Position numbers and translations under genes: made by a program. DNA of 64,000 nt, taken from positions 1-64,000 of the forward strand of contig NZ_VOIW01000010.1 in NCBI RefSeq assembly GCF_009659625.1. Reading direction: 5' to 3'. Positions 53,448-62,206 of the stretch are shown piece after piece (position 1 is the stretch's first letter; every line of letters starts with the position of its first letter). The notes beneath the pieces are model-generated. The model saw only the letters and a program-made list of their open reading frames with translations. It had not been told where the DNA came from and ran no database searches. Source of the DNA: Pseudomonas haemolytica. Lineage in GTDB: Bacteria; Pseudomonadota; Gammaproteobacteria; Pseudomonadales; Pseudomonadaceae.

Positions 53448-54219
53448 GTGGATGGGAGTGGTCTTGCTGATCGTTGGGGTAATGGGGCTTTCGGCATGTA
53501 CGGGGAGGGCGGTGGAAAGTTTTACGTTGGAGGTGGATTTGCCGGAGCAGTTCGAACTTAAAACGGCGGCTAATTATCGACCCGCGACGGGTGAGACGTG
53601 TGTGTTGCCGAGACGTCGAGGCGAGAGGCCAGAACGGAAAGTCTTTTTTACGGACTACAAACCTGTAGCGAGCAGGGTGAGTTATGAGTTGCCGCTGACT
53701 GAAACGGTAGAAGGGTGTCCGTTAGTCCTGCGTAGTGTGGAGTTTGATTTTTACGCGAAGTGGGGAACGCGGGATACGGATGTGGGTGGGAGCTTTGCGA
53801 GTATTTCCGTTCGCGATCGTGTGGAGGACGGGATGTCAGGGATGCCTGAGTCGGGTGTACAGAAAGTACTTGGGGAATGTAAGTGGCATTTTCGAACGGT
53901 GGGACCCTTGCATGCAATCAGGAAACTCCTGATATGTAGTTCACTGGATTCAATTGGGACGGTACGGGAATCACGGGTGGGGGGCGTTGCGCAACGTTCG
54001 CAATTATCGGGAAAAAAGCTGAGGTTGGCGCTGACTGTCAGTGAGGATGAGTTGCCTGCGTTTGGTGACAGATGGATAGCTGTTCCGGGTGGATGGAGAC
54101 GTTGCAGGGGGAAGAGTTTTGAGGACCTGTTTGGGTATTGCACAGGTAACACCACGGAATTTAAACCCATAAAAATGCCGGACGGGCGCATATGTGACAT
54201 CTATCCGACATGCCAATAA
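53440..54219 (+). CDS. Lipoprotein, probable immunity protein to the type VI lipase
   Basis: 259 aa. A signal peptide with lipobox LSAC (residues about 14-17) shows export and lipid anchoring. The mature part is beta-rich with several cysteines and no family I can name. It starts at GTG 53440, eight bases inside the adaptor gene and after GGAGG at 53426-53430; ATG 53452 is an alternative. Lipoproteins next to type VI phospholipase effectors often neutralise them in the periplasm, so an immunity role is inferred from position. It is visibly less GC-rich than vgrG. It ends 13 bases before the lipase start. Confidence 0.75.
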   Translation: MSRWMGVVLLIVGVMGLSACTGRAVESFTLEVDLPEQFELKTAANYRPATGETCVLPRRRGERPERKVFFTDYKPVASRVSYELPLTETVEGCPLVLRSVEFDFYAKWGTRDTDVGGSFASISVRDRVEDGMSGMPESGVQKVLGECKWHFRTVGPLHAIRKLLICSSLDSIGTVRESRVGGVAQRSQLSGKKLRLALTVSEDELPAFGDRWIAVPGGWRRCRGKSFEDLFGYCTGNTTEFKPIKMPDGRICDIYPTCQ

Positions 54220-54232
54220 CGAGGACGAAGTC

Positions 54233-56383
54233 ATGAAGCTGGACGCATGGAAGCAAGCTTATTTTGGTGAACAAATGCCTGCTTGCGCATTGCAAGGGCA
54301 CTGGGCAAGTTTTCGTTTGGTCGATGAGACGGGCAGTGGAAAGGCTTATGGTGGGCTTCCATTCACGGTCCATGACAGTACAGGGCGACGGTACGTCGGT
54401 AAATTGAATGGTGAGGGGTTCGCCAGTCTGCAAGATTTTTACTGTGGCCCTGTCGTTTTGACGTTGGATGATTTGTACAACGGAATTGAGGAGCCGTATT
54501 ACCTGCTTAGTACTCGCAAAACGTACAAGTTACCTATTACTGAGCTGCAAGTTCGCGCCGAACGAACGTTTTACTCTGGCAATGACGGTATACGTGCTGA
54601 GCGGAGTTCTGCACACCATCAAACAGATAGATTCTACCAAGTTGAAGTGAGCGATTTAGTACGCCATAGCGCTCACTTGCCACCACTGGCTTCGTCAGTT
54701 CATCGCCCCAAGCGTCATGTATTGAAAATGATGGCTGATCTTGGCTTCGGTCCACCTCAGCCCTCATTGTCAGGCGTCGTATTGTTCCCTAACCAACATT
54801 CCGTTCTGGAAGTACGGCCGTTGCGAGCCTTGCGCCCAGTGCTATCGACCGAAGACAGCTTCTGTGCCCTGAACCTGTACCAGTTGGCACTATTTTCTGC
54901 GTTGAGTTATTGCGACTTTGGGCAAGTTCCCTCAGAGAAACCCTTAGATGAAGTCCTGTTTCCGTTGGATCCAAGTGTTGGAAATTTGTTCGCTGAACAG
55001 CTGTCGGTGTATCACGAAGCCTGGCAAATTGATCCGGAGCAAACGCAGCGTTTTTATCCGCTCTATGAAGAGGTCCCTTACTCCCAGCGTTTCGAAATCC
55101 TGCCTTTTGACCCTGAGTTGTACCCCCAAAATCGCCCGGAACTAAACGAAGAGCAGGAACATCCCGCACGCTTGCACTTTTTCGATGACGAAAAATTCGG
55201 TACTGATACCCAGGCTTTCATCATCCACCACGATGAAGTAATCCTGATCTCTGTGCGTGGAACCGTCAGCCGTGCTGACGTATTACGTGATGCAGACGCC
55301 CATCAAGTGGCTTTTGTAGACGGCGTTGGTAAGGCGCACGATGGTTTTCACCAGGCCTACCGGGCTATGCGTAATTTCGTCTTGCAATACCTTGATCGGT
55401 TTCACATCGGCCAGCGCATTGTGATTTGTGGCCACAGCCTCGGCGGCGCCATTGCGTTGCTTTTGGCCGAGGGACTGCGTCGAACCCCAGACGCGCACTA
55501 CAACATTCTCCTCTACACCTACGGCGCCCCCCGCGCCGCCGACACTGAATTCACCGCCGGTGCCTCATCCCTGGTCCACCACCGTATCGTCAACCACAAC
55601 GACCCCGTTCCCAGCGTCCCGGCCCCCTGGATGAACACCACCGCCAAACTCTGGATCCCCGGGGCGATCACCTTGTTCAGCGCCCCCGCATCTGGTGGCC
55701 TGCTGTTCGCCGCCGGGTTGGTACGCGTGGGCGGCAACCCCTATCAACATCACGGTGAGCAACATCACTTCATGCCGATCACGCTCCCGGACGGCACGCA
55801 TTCTTCGGTGCTATGGAAACCCGGCTGCGAGTCCATCCAGGAAGCGGGCTGCAATCGCACATTGCAACTGCAGGGCGATATGCCCGACCGTGACAATTTG
55901 TTGAGGCAGCTTTTTCAGGCCGGCCAACATTTCATGACCACCAGCTATATCCCCGCAGCCTGGGCCACACTGCGACGCTGGCAGCAAACCCTGGATAGCC
56001 AGGGCCCTTTGGTTACTCCAAGGGAGTTTGAGTTGCTCGACCGGGCTCTCGAAGACATGCGCGAGAAACTGAGGGCCAAGCGGCGTGAATTTGCCCGCCA
56101 GCGCCCAGCCAATGACCGTAGCTACGAACCTATTGATGCCTTGAATGCCGAGATCGACCGTTTGCACACCAGCCGCGAGCGCCTGGCAACCCTGCGCTGG
56201 CGTCGCCTTGAAGCGCGCGACGTCTACGGCAGTCATGCACAGTCTGCGCACCTGCAATCGAGCCTCAAACGCTGGTTCAGCCACCGTGAAAACTGCGAGG
56301 TTGCTCAATTCGCCAGCATCCCGCCGCCCTCCCACAATGATCAGGGAAGGGTGCAAATGCTGGACGTTGACTCCATCGTCTAG
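54233..56383 (+). CDS. Type VI lipase effector (class 3 lipase, Tle/TseL-like)
   Basis: 716 aa. The class 3 lipase domain lies in the centre: IISVRGTVSRADVLRDAD-like oxyanion region (ILISVRGTVSRADV), nucleophile elbow CGHSLGGAIA with Ser402, then the acid in HNDPVPSVPAPW and a later histidine near HHGEQHHFMP. The first 200 residues form an extra N-terminal domain; the last 150 are helical and charged. ATG 54233 follows GAGG at 54221; an in-frame ATG at 54194 overlaps the lipoprotein. The family fits phospholipase effectors such as TseL that attack membrane lipids of rivals. From about 55480 the gene becomes far more GC-rich than its first half. Confidence 0.88.
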   Translation: MKLDAWKQAYFGEQMPACALQGHWASFRLVDETGSGKAYGGLPFTVHDSTGRRYVGKLNGEGFASLQDFYCGPVVLTLDDLYNGIEEPYYLLSTRKTYKLPITELQVRAERTFYSGNDGIRAERSSAHHQTDRFYQVEVSDLVRHSAHLPPLASSVHRPKRHVLKMMADLGFGPPQPSLSGVVLFPNQHSVLEVRPLRALRPVLSTEDSFCALNLYQLALFSALSYCDFGQVPSEKPLDEVLFPLDPSVGNLFAEQLSVYHEAWQIDPEQTQRFYPLYEEVPYSQRFEILPFDPELYPQNRPELNEEQEHPARLHFFDDEKFGTDTQAFIIHHDEVILISVRGTVSRADVLRDADAHQVAFVDGVGKAHDGFHQAYRAMRNFVLQYLDRFHIGQRIVICGHSLGGAIALLLAEGLRRTPDAHYNILLYTYGAPRAADTEFTAGASSLVHHRIVNHNDPVPSVPAPWMNTTAKLWIPGAITLFSAPASGGLLFAAGLVRVGGNPYQHHGEQHHFMPITLPDGTHSSVLWKPGCESIQEAGCNRTLQLQGDMPDRDNLLRQLFQAGQHFMTTSYIPAAWATLRRWQQTLDSQGPLVTPREFELLDRALEDMREKLRAKRREFARQRPANDRSYEPIDALNAEIDRLHTSRERLATLRWRRLEARDVYGSHAQSAHLQSSLKRWFSHRENCEVAQFASIPPPSHNDQGRVQMLDVDSIV

Positions 56384-56392
56384 CTAACCGGG

Positions 56393-57628
56393 TTAAACAA
56401 ACTCCACCTGTGCCGGCTGCCGTTTCATCAGCACCTTGCCGTTGCGGATCGAGTACAGCGGCAAGCCCTGGCTACGTATGACTTCATAGTCACTGTCGGC
56501 CGACAGGATCAGCAGGTTGGCGGGGCGACCCGCTTCCAGCCCATAGCGGTCACCCAGGGCCATGGCCTTGGCGCTGTTGTCGGTAACCAGGTCCAGGGCG
56601 CTTTGCAGGTTGCGGTAGCCGAGCATATGGCAGATGTGCAGGCCGGCTTCCAGCACTCGCAGGATGTTGCCGTTACCCAGGGGGTACCAGGGATCCACGA
56701 TGGAGTCCTGGCCGAAGCACACGTTCATGCCTGCTTCGAGCAGTTCGTTGACGCGGGTAACGCCGCGGCGTTTCGGGAAACTGTCGAAACGGCCTTGCAA
56801 GTGAATGCTTTCAGTGGGGCAAGAAACAAAGCTGATGCCGGAGTGCCCCAGCAGGCGAAACAGTTTGGCGCAGTAGGCGTTGTCGTAGGAGCCCATGGCG
56901 GTGGTATGGCTGGCGGTCACACGGGCGCCCATGTCGCGGCTGCGGGCTTCTTCGGCGAGCACTTCAAGAAAGCGTGAATGAGGGTCGTCGGTTTCGTCGC
57001 AATGCACGTCCACCAGGCAACCTGTGCGTTCGGCGAGGTCCATGAGGAACTTCACCGAACTCACGCCCTGGTCGCGGGTGTATTCGAAGTGGGGGATGCC
57101 GCCGATCACGTCGGCGCCCAAGCGAATGGCTTCTTCCATCAGTTCACGCCCATTGCGGAACGACTCGATGCCCTCCTGGGGGAAGGCGACGATTTGCAGG
57201 TCGATCAGGTGCGTGCTTTCTTCACGCACTTCCAACAGGGCCTTGAGCGCAGTGAGGTCCGGGTCGGTGACGTCGACATGGGTGCGCACATGCTGGATGC
57301 CATGGGCGGCAAGCGCCTGGATGGTTTTTTTGGCGCGGGCTTTGGTGTCCTCCAGGGTAATGGTGGCCTTGCGTTCACCCCAGCATTCGATGCCTTCAAA
57401 CAACGTACCGCTCATGTTCCAGCGCGGTTCGCCGGCGGTGAGGGTGGCGTCGAGGTGGATGTGGGGTTCGACGAAAGGCGGTATTACCAGGTTACCGGCG
57501 GCGTCCAGGTCGCCGTTTGTTAGCGTCGGCACCGCGGTTTGCGCAGTAATGCTGGCGATCCGGCCGTGTTCCAGGTGCAGATCATGCAGGCCTTCACGGT
57601 TGCGCAGGCGGGCATTGATGATGTGCAT
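56393..57628 (-). CDS. codA: Cytosine deaminase
   Basis: 411 aa amidohydrolase. Metal ligands are in PHIHLDAT (HxH), VDVHCDETDD and VTASHTTAMG; the final aspartate is in FGQDSIVDPW, which with SIVDP is typical of CodA. It deaminates cytosine to uracil for pyrimidine salvage. ATG 57628 follows AAGAGGAA; a longer frame by nine codons is rejected. It lies 50 bases after codB, as in the usual codBA operon. Confidence 0.93.
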   Translation of the reverse strand: MHIINARLRNREGLHDLHLEHGRIASITAQTAVPTLTNGDLDAAGNLVIPPFVEPHIHLDATLTAGEPRWNMSGTLFEGIECWGERKATITLEDTKARAKKTIQALAAHGIQHVRTHVDVTDPDLTALKALLEVREESTHLIDLQIVAFPQEGIESFRNGRELMEEAIRLGADVIGGIPHFEYTRDQGVSSVKFLMDLAERTGCLVDVHCDETDDPHSRFLEVLAEEARSRDMGARVTASHTTAMGSYDNAYCAKLFRLLGHSGISFVSCPTESIHLQGRFDSFPKRRGVTRVNELLEAGMNVCFGQDSIVDPWYPLGNGNILRVLEAGLHICHMLGYRNLQSALDLVTDNSAKAMALGDRYGLEAGRPANLLILSADSDYEVIRSQGLPLYSIRNGKVLMKRQPAQVEFV

Positions 57629-57678
57629 GGTCAAGTTCCTCTTGGCTAAAAACAATCAGGCAGACAGCCGCCAGATCC

Positions 57679-58947
57679 TCAGGGCGATACCGATGTCCAG
57701 GCGGTCATGGCGCGTAGTATGGCGCTGAGTAGCACGTAGGTCAGCGACGCGGCAACAATTCCCACCAATGGCGCGACCCACGGCGAGTTGAATGCCAGCA
57801 CGGTGCCCACCCCATACGCTACCAGGCCCGGCCAGTTGAACGCTGGCAGGCTAGCATCCGCCAGGCGTGGGTATTGGCCGCGATAGCGATAGAAGAAGTC
57901 CGCCATGATCACCCCGCCAATCGGCGGGATGACCGTGCCCAGCAGGATCAGGTAAGGCACCAGCAGGTCGTACATGCCGAGCAAGGCGAGCAGGGTGCCG
58001 ATCACCGCACCGGCCAGGGTCACGGTCTTGCGGCGCCGGGTGCGCAGCAGGTTGCAGCCGGCGACGGCGAAGTTGTAGATGGTGTTGTCCTGGGTACTCC
58101 AGATATTGAGCAGCAACATGGCCATCGCCGCCATGGCGAAACCCTGCAGCAGCAAGACCTCCACCACATCCGGTTGCTGATAGACGATGGCGCCATAGGC
58201 CCCAATCAGCACCATCAGCCCATTGCCGATAAAAAAGCCGATCAGGCTGGCCAGCACCGCGACCTTGGCCGAGCGCGAAAACCGCGTCCAGTTGGTGGCC
58301 TGGGTCGCACCGCTGACAAAGGTGCCGAACACCAGGGTAATTGCCGTGGATAAGTCCAGCTCACCGGTTGGCACCACCGCCAGCAGGCCATCCAGCCCGC
58401 CGACTTTCACGGTAGCGACCCACATCGAAAGAATCAGCAAAATGCCCATGGCCGGCACTGCGATGTAGGACAGGATCTCCAACCCGCGATACCCCACGTA
58501 GGCCGTGGCGCAGAACAGCAAGCCAAACACCACCATCAACCCCAGCACACTGCCCTGGCTCAATTCGAAATACTTGCCCAACACCACGGCCGCCGTGGCA
58601 GTGCCCCAGGCATACCAGCCGATCTGCGTGAAGCCGAGGATCAGGTCACTGAGCTTGCTGCCGACTTCGCCAAAGCAGAAACGCCCCATCAACACTGAGT
58701 TCAAGCCGCTCTTGAAGGCGATGTAACCCAGGCCTGCGGCGTAGATACCCAACAACAGGTTACCCAGGGCCACGACACCGAGCATGTCGATGAAGCTGAA
58801 CGCCACCCCCAGCTTGCCGCCGGCAAACATGGTTGCGGTGAAAAAAGTGAAACCCAGTAGCACCATGGCCGTAGACGCCAGGCCCTTGCGTGCATGCAAG
58901 GGGACTTCGCTGAGGGGGTAATCGTTGCCGGGTTCTTGCTGCGTCAT
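57679..58947 (-). CDS. codB: Cytosine permease
   Basis: 422 aa with 12 membrane segments of the NCS1 family; GFTQIGWYAWG, GATQATNWTRF and PPIGGVIMADFF are conserved blocks. It imports cytosine for CodA, encoded next in the operon. The start follows a purine-rich stretch. Confidence 0.93.
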   Translation of the reverse strand: MTQQEPGNDYPLSEVPLHARKGLASTAMVLLGFTFFTATMFAGGKLGVAFSFIDMLGVVALGNLLLGIYAAGLGYIAFKSGLNSVLMGRFCFGEVGSKLSDLILGFTQIGWYAWGTATAAVVLGKYFELSQGSVLGLMVVFGLLFCATAYVGYRGLEILSYIAVPAMGILLILSMWVATVKVGGLDGLLAVVPTGELDLSTAITLVFGTFVSGATQATNWTRFSRSAKVAVLASLIGFFIGNGLMVLIGAYGAIVYQQPDVVEVLLLQGFAMAAMAMLLLNIWSTQDNTIYNFAVAGCNLLRTRRRKTVTLAGAVIGTLLALLGMYDLLVPYLILLGTVIPPIGGVIMADFFYRYRGQYPRLADASLPAFNWPGLVAYGVGTVLAFNSPWVAPLVGIVAASLTYVLLSAILRAMTAWTSVSP

Positions 58948-59194
58948 GGGGGGGTGCTCCCTGGGTAGTGACGCAGCTCGTTTGCATCGTGCGTGCCAAC
59001 ACAGGGGAGGTAGGCATCAACTGGCGCAAGCAAGCCCTTTACACCGTTACCCCTGCGCAAAACAGCGCAAAAGCAGTGCACCCGTGAGCCAAACTGGCTC
59101 AGCTCACCGACGCCTGGAAAATCGCCTTGATGGCCGTTCGAAGCCCTTGGCGATCTTCAACGCCAGGGCCAAGCTCGAATCGTAGCGGCCACAA

Positions 59195-59218
59195 AAAAAC
59201 CACCCGCAGGTGGTTTTT
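59195..59218 (-). terminator. Rho-independent terminator after queD
   Basis: AAAAACCACC, CGCA, GGTGGTTTTT forms a compact stem with A/T tails on both sides, 15 bases past the queD stop. It could work in both directions. Confidence 0.88.
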
Positions 59219-59232
59219 CAACACGTGATCGC

Positions 59233-59589
59233 TTACTCGCCGCGATAGATGCAGCCACTCGTGCAGGTCTCATGAATGCGGATCGCACTGAGCTCCGGCA
59301 GCAGCGGTTTCAATTCATTCCAGATCCACTTGGCCAGCACTTCGCTGGTAGGGTTTTCCAGGCCGGGGATGTCATTGAGGTAGTTGTGGTCGAGGCGTTC
59401 GTAGAGCGGCTTGAAAATCGCCTTGATCTCCGAGAAGTCGCGAATCCAGCCGGTATGGGGATCCAGGTCGCCGCTCAGGTGGATGGCCACTTTGAACGAA
59501 TGCCCATGCAGGCGCCCGCACTTGTGGCCTTCCGGCACGTGAGGCAGGCGGTGGGCGGACTCGAAGGTAAACTCTTTGAAGATTTCCAC
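59233..59589 (-). CDS. queD: 6-carboxytetrahydropterin synthase (queuosine pathway)
   Basis: 118 aa, the standard length. Zinc-binding histidines are in FESAHRLP and GRLHGHSF, the catalytic cysteine in HKCGRLHGH, and the C-terminal IRIHETCTSGCIY is conserved. It converts dihydroneopterin triphosphate to carboxytetrahydropterin for preQ0. The GTG start at 59589 (VEIFKEFTFESAH) is chosen; the longer frame upstream is unlike the family. A terminator follows. Confidence 0.93.
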   Translation of the reverse strand: MEIFKEFTFESAHRLPHVPEGHKCGRLHGHSFKVAIHLSGDLDPHTGWIRDFSEIKAIFKPLYERLDHNYLNDIPGLENPTSEVLAKWIWNELKPLLPELSAIRIHETCTSGCIYRGE

Positions 59590-59686
59590 AGTATTTTCAG
59601 CTCGGTCAGGTATCTGGCAGGCGGCGAGTTTAACAGCTTGACCCGCCACTGCGCATACCGCCCCTCGTCTGTAGGCACGGATGCAG

Positions 59687-60766
59687 TCAAAGGGCCTGCA
59701 AGCGCTCACCCAACCCGCTGTTATCCGCCAATGCCAAAAACTCATCCCCGAGTCGCTGGCTCTCGCTCATGGCGGTTTGCCAATACTTGTTGCGGCTCGG
59801 GTCGTCGCCCATGAAGCGCTTGAAGTCGGTGCGGTCCGGCAGTTTGCCGTGGGGCAGGCGGGCCAGGTAGTCCCTGGACGGCGCCAGCAGTAGCACATCC
59901 TGCAAACCTTGCGGGTTGCTGCGTCGCCACGGTAGGCCCTTGTCAAACCAGCCGGGGATGACTCGGTCGGTAAAGTGTGGGTACAGCACAATGTCATCGC
60001 CGTGATAGGGCAGGTCGAGGTGGTAGTCCAGAAGGCCGCCGTCGCGGTAGGTACCGGCACCAGCCCCGGGCAGGTCGCGCACGCCTTGCATGACCATCGG
60101 GATAGAGCCGGACGCCAGCAGCGCCTGGCGCAGGTTGCCCAACTCCAAGTGAAGGAAGCGCGACGGGAAATCCTTCAGCGGATGTAACGGTGGCGCCTGG
60201 CGTGGGTCGTGGATGATCAGCCGTTCGAAATGCCGCGACAGCCGCGCGCGGCCCCGCAGGTTATCGGCGATTACCGACGACAGGCCCAGGCCCAGCCGCC
60301 CACGGTGGTCATCGGCGAGCAGGCCATGGCTCTTGACCACCATGATGTTCAGGCGATAGTCGGGGTTGTCCAGCACCCGCGCATCGCGGCCGGCCAGCAG
60401 ATCATCGAGCATGCGTTGGCAGCTCTGGCTGACTTCGGCCATGGTCACGCCCTTGGCAAAGCGTTGTTCGTTGTACAGTCGGCCCAGGTCCAGCAAGCCT
60501 TGCACCGGGTCGGGCAGGCAGGCGCTGGCAAACCGCCAGGAACCGATGGACGCGCCGATCAGCGCACGCTCACGCGGCGCGCGGGGCAGCCAGTCGCCGA
60601 ACAGCGCCAGGTCCAACCCTTGGATCCCCAGGGCCTTGGGGCCGCCGGCCGCACCTGGGAGGATACCGACGTCGGCAGGCGCAAGGCCCTGTTCGCGGAT
60701 GCGGGTGAACGCGCGTGTGCCGGCCTTGAGGGTCAAGGCCGGGAACTTGATATGGATGGCTGTCAT
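59687..60766 (-). CDS. Patatin-like phospholipase family protein
   Basis: 359 aa. GILPGAAGGPKALG is the oxyanion-type loop, GASIGSWR is the nucleophile motif GxSxG and YRDGGLLDY gives the catalytic aspartate of the Ser-Asp dyad. Patatin-like enzymes hydrolyse acyl lipids; this subgroup has no signal peptide and an unknown substrate. The 3' end abuts the unused frame upstream of queD. Confidence 0.86.
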   Translation of the reverse strand: MTAIHIKFPALTLKAGTRAFTRIREQGLAPADVGILPGAAGGPKALGIQGLDLALFGDWLPRAPRERALIGASIGSWRFASACLPDPVQGLLDLGRLYNEQRFAKGVTMAEVSQSCQRMLDDLLAGRDARVLDNPDYRLNIMVVKSHGLLADDHRGRLGLGLSSVIADNLRGRARLSRHFERLIIHDPRQAPPLHPLKDFPSRFLHLELGNLRQALLASGSIPMVMQGVRDLPGAGAGTYRDGGLLDYHLDLPYHGDDIVLYPHFTDRVIPGWFDKGLPWRRSNPQGLQDVLLLAPSRDYLARLPHGKLPDRTDFKRFMGDDPSRNKYWQTAMSESQRLGDEFLALADNSGLGERLQAL

Positions 60767-60924
60767 ATCGGTCTCTGTTGAAGCGAGCGGGGCAGTATAG
60801 AAAATCTCGCGGGCAGTGGGGAAAACGGCTTGTATGAAATTGCCATGGTGGCAATTCAGTTTCAGTTAAGTTGCAGCAGGTACCGTGACCGGCGTAGGAA
60901 AACATCGTGTAACGGAGACTTGTC

Positions 60925-61227
60925 ATGAAGCGCCTCACTGCTCTGGTCGCCGCCGCTATCATCGCTTCCACTGCCACCCTTGCCAGAGCCGTTGACCCCG
61001 ACAAACCGCTGACTGTGCCTGTCACTGTTACTATTGTCGCCTTCGATCAATTGGACGCCATGGCCCTGGCCCTGCACCCTGGTTCGACGCTACTGGGCAC
61101 CGACTTGGATGAGGAATACGGCAAGTACGTCTATGAAGTCGAACTGGAAGATCGCAACGGCATTGAATGGGACATTGAATTGGACGCGCTCACCGGGCAG
61201 GTTCTCAAGAATCATCAGGATACGTAA
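60925..61227 (+). CDS. Exported PepSY domain protein
   Basis: 100 aa. A signal peptide (to about ATLARA) is followed by one PepSY domain (GKYVYEVELEDRNGIEWDIE, LDALTGQVLKNH). PepSY modules are periplasmic inhibitors or metal-related sensors. It is the first gene of a tightly coupled set: its TAA overlaps the ATG of the next PepSY gene by one base. Confidence 0.87.
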   Translation: MKRLTALVAAAIIASTATLARAVDPDKPLTVPVTVTIVAFDQLDAMALALHPGSTLLGTDLDEEYGKYVYEVELEDRNGIEWDIELDALTGQVLKNHQDT

Positions 61228-61538
61228 TGAAGGTAAATTTACGCGTCGGCGGTCTAGCGGCGCTGGTGCTCATGCTGTTCTGCTCCAGCCTGGCGGCCCG
61301 CGACCTCAACCAGGATGAAGCTTTGGCGCTGCGCCAGCAGGGCGTGATCCTGCCGCTGGAGCAACTGTTGCAGCAGGCTATGGCGCGGTATCCCGGTTCG
61401 CGGCTACTGGAGGCCGAACTTGAAAAGAAACACGGGCAATATGCCTATGAAGTGGAGTTGGTGACCACCGAAGGCGTGGTACGTGAGATCAAGCTGGACG
61501 CGACCAACGGTGTGCTGATCAAAGATGAGGAAGACTGA
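61227..61538 (+). CDS. Exported PepSY domain protein
   Basis: 103 aa. Signal peptide (LVLMLFCSSLAAR) and PepSY domain (QYAYEVELVTTEGVVREIKL, DATNGVLIKDEED). It is a paralogue of the gene before it. Its stop overlaps the response-regulator start by one base (TGATG), so it probably reports to the sensor kinase from the periplasm. Confidence 0.87.
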   Translation: MKVNLRVGGLAALVLMLFCSSLAARDLNQDEALALRQQGVILPLEQLLQQAMARYPGSRLLEAELEKKHGQYAYEVELVTTEGVVREIKLDATNGVLIKDEED

Positions 61539-62206
61539 TGCGCCTGCTTCTGGTGGAAGACAATGTACCCCTGGCTGATGAGTTGCTGGCCGGCTTGCAG
61601 CGTCAGGGCTATGCAGTCGACTGGCTGGCCGATGGCCGCGACGCCGCGTATCAAGGGCGCAGCGAGCCCTATGATCTGATCATCCTCGACCTTGGCCTGC
61701 CCGGTTTGCCTGGTCTGGAAGTGCTCGCGCAATGGCGCGCCGCCGCGCTGGCCATCCCGGTGCTGATCCTCACCGCTCGCGATTCCTGGGCCGAGCGTAT
61801 CGAAGGGCTCAAGGCCGGTGCCGATGACTACCTGAGCAAACCCTTTCACCCCGAAGAACTCTACTTGCGCATCCAGGCGCTGTTGCGCCGGTCCCACGGC
61901 CAAGCCAACCAGCCCACCCTGCAAGCCGCCGGCCTGCATCTGGATGAAGGGCGCCAGTGTGTACTGCGCGATGGCGCCGAGATCCAGCTGACGGCCGCCG
62001 AGTTTCGCTTGCTGCGTTATTTCATGCTGCATCCCGAACAGATCCTGTCGAAAAGCCATCTGGCCGAGCATTTGTATGACGGCGAGACCGAGCGTGACTC
62101 CAATGTGCTGGAAGTACACGTCAACCATCTGCGGCGCAAGCTGGGGCGCAGTGTGATTGAAACCCGACGCGGCCAGGGCTATCGGTTCGGCGCCCCTGCG
62201 GCATGA
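61538..62206 (+). CDS. Two-component response regulator, OmpR/PhoB type
   Basis: 222 aa. The receiver domain has the acidic pair E7-D8, the phospho-acceptor Asp51 (ILDLGLPG) and the Lys in SKPFHPEEL. A winged-helix DNA-binding domain follows (LLRYFMLHPEQILSKSHLAE, LEVHVNHLRRKLG). It resembles QseB/PmrA-group regulators. It overlaps the kinase gene by four bases (ATGA). Confidence 0.93.
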   Translation: MRLLLVEDNVPLADELLAGLQRQGYAVDWLADGRDAAYQGRSEPYDLIILDLGLPGLPGLEVLAQWRAAALAIPVLILTARDSWAERIEGLKAGADDYLSKPFHPEELYLRIQALLRRSHGQANQPTLQAAGLHLDEGRQCVLRDGAEIQLTAAEFRLLRYFMLHPEQILSKSHLAEHLYDGETERDSNVLEVHVNHLRRKLGRSVIETRRGQGYRFGAPAA

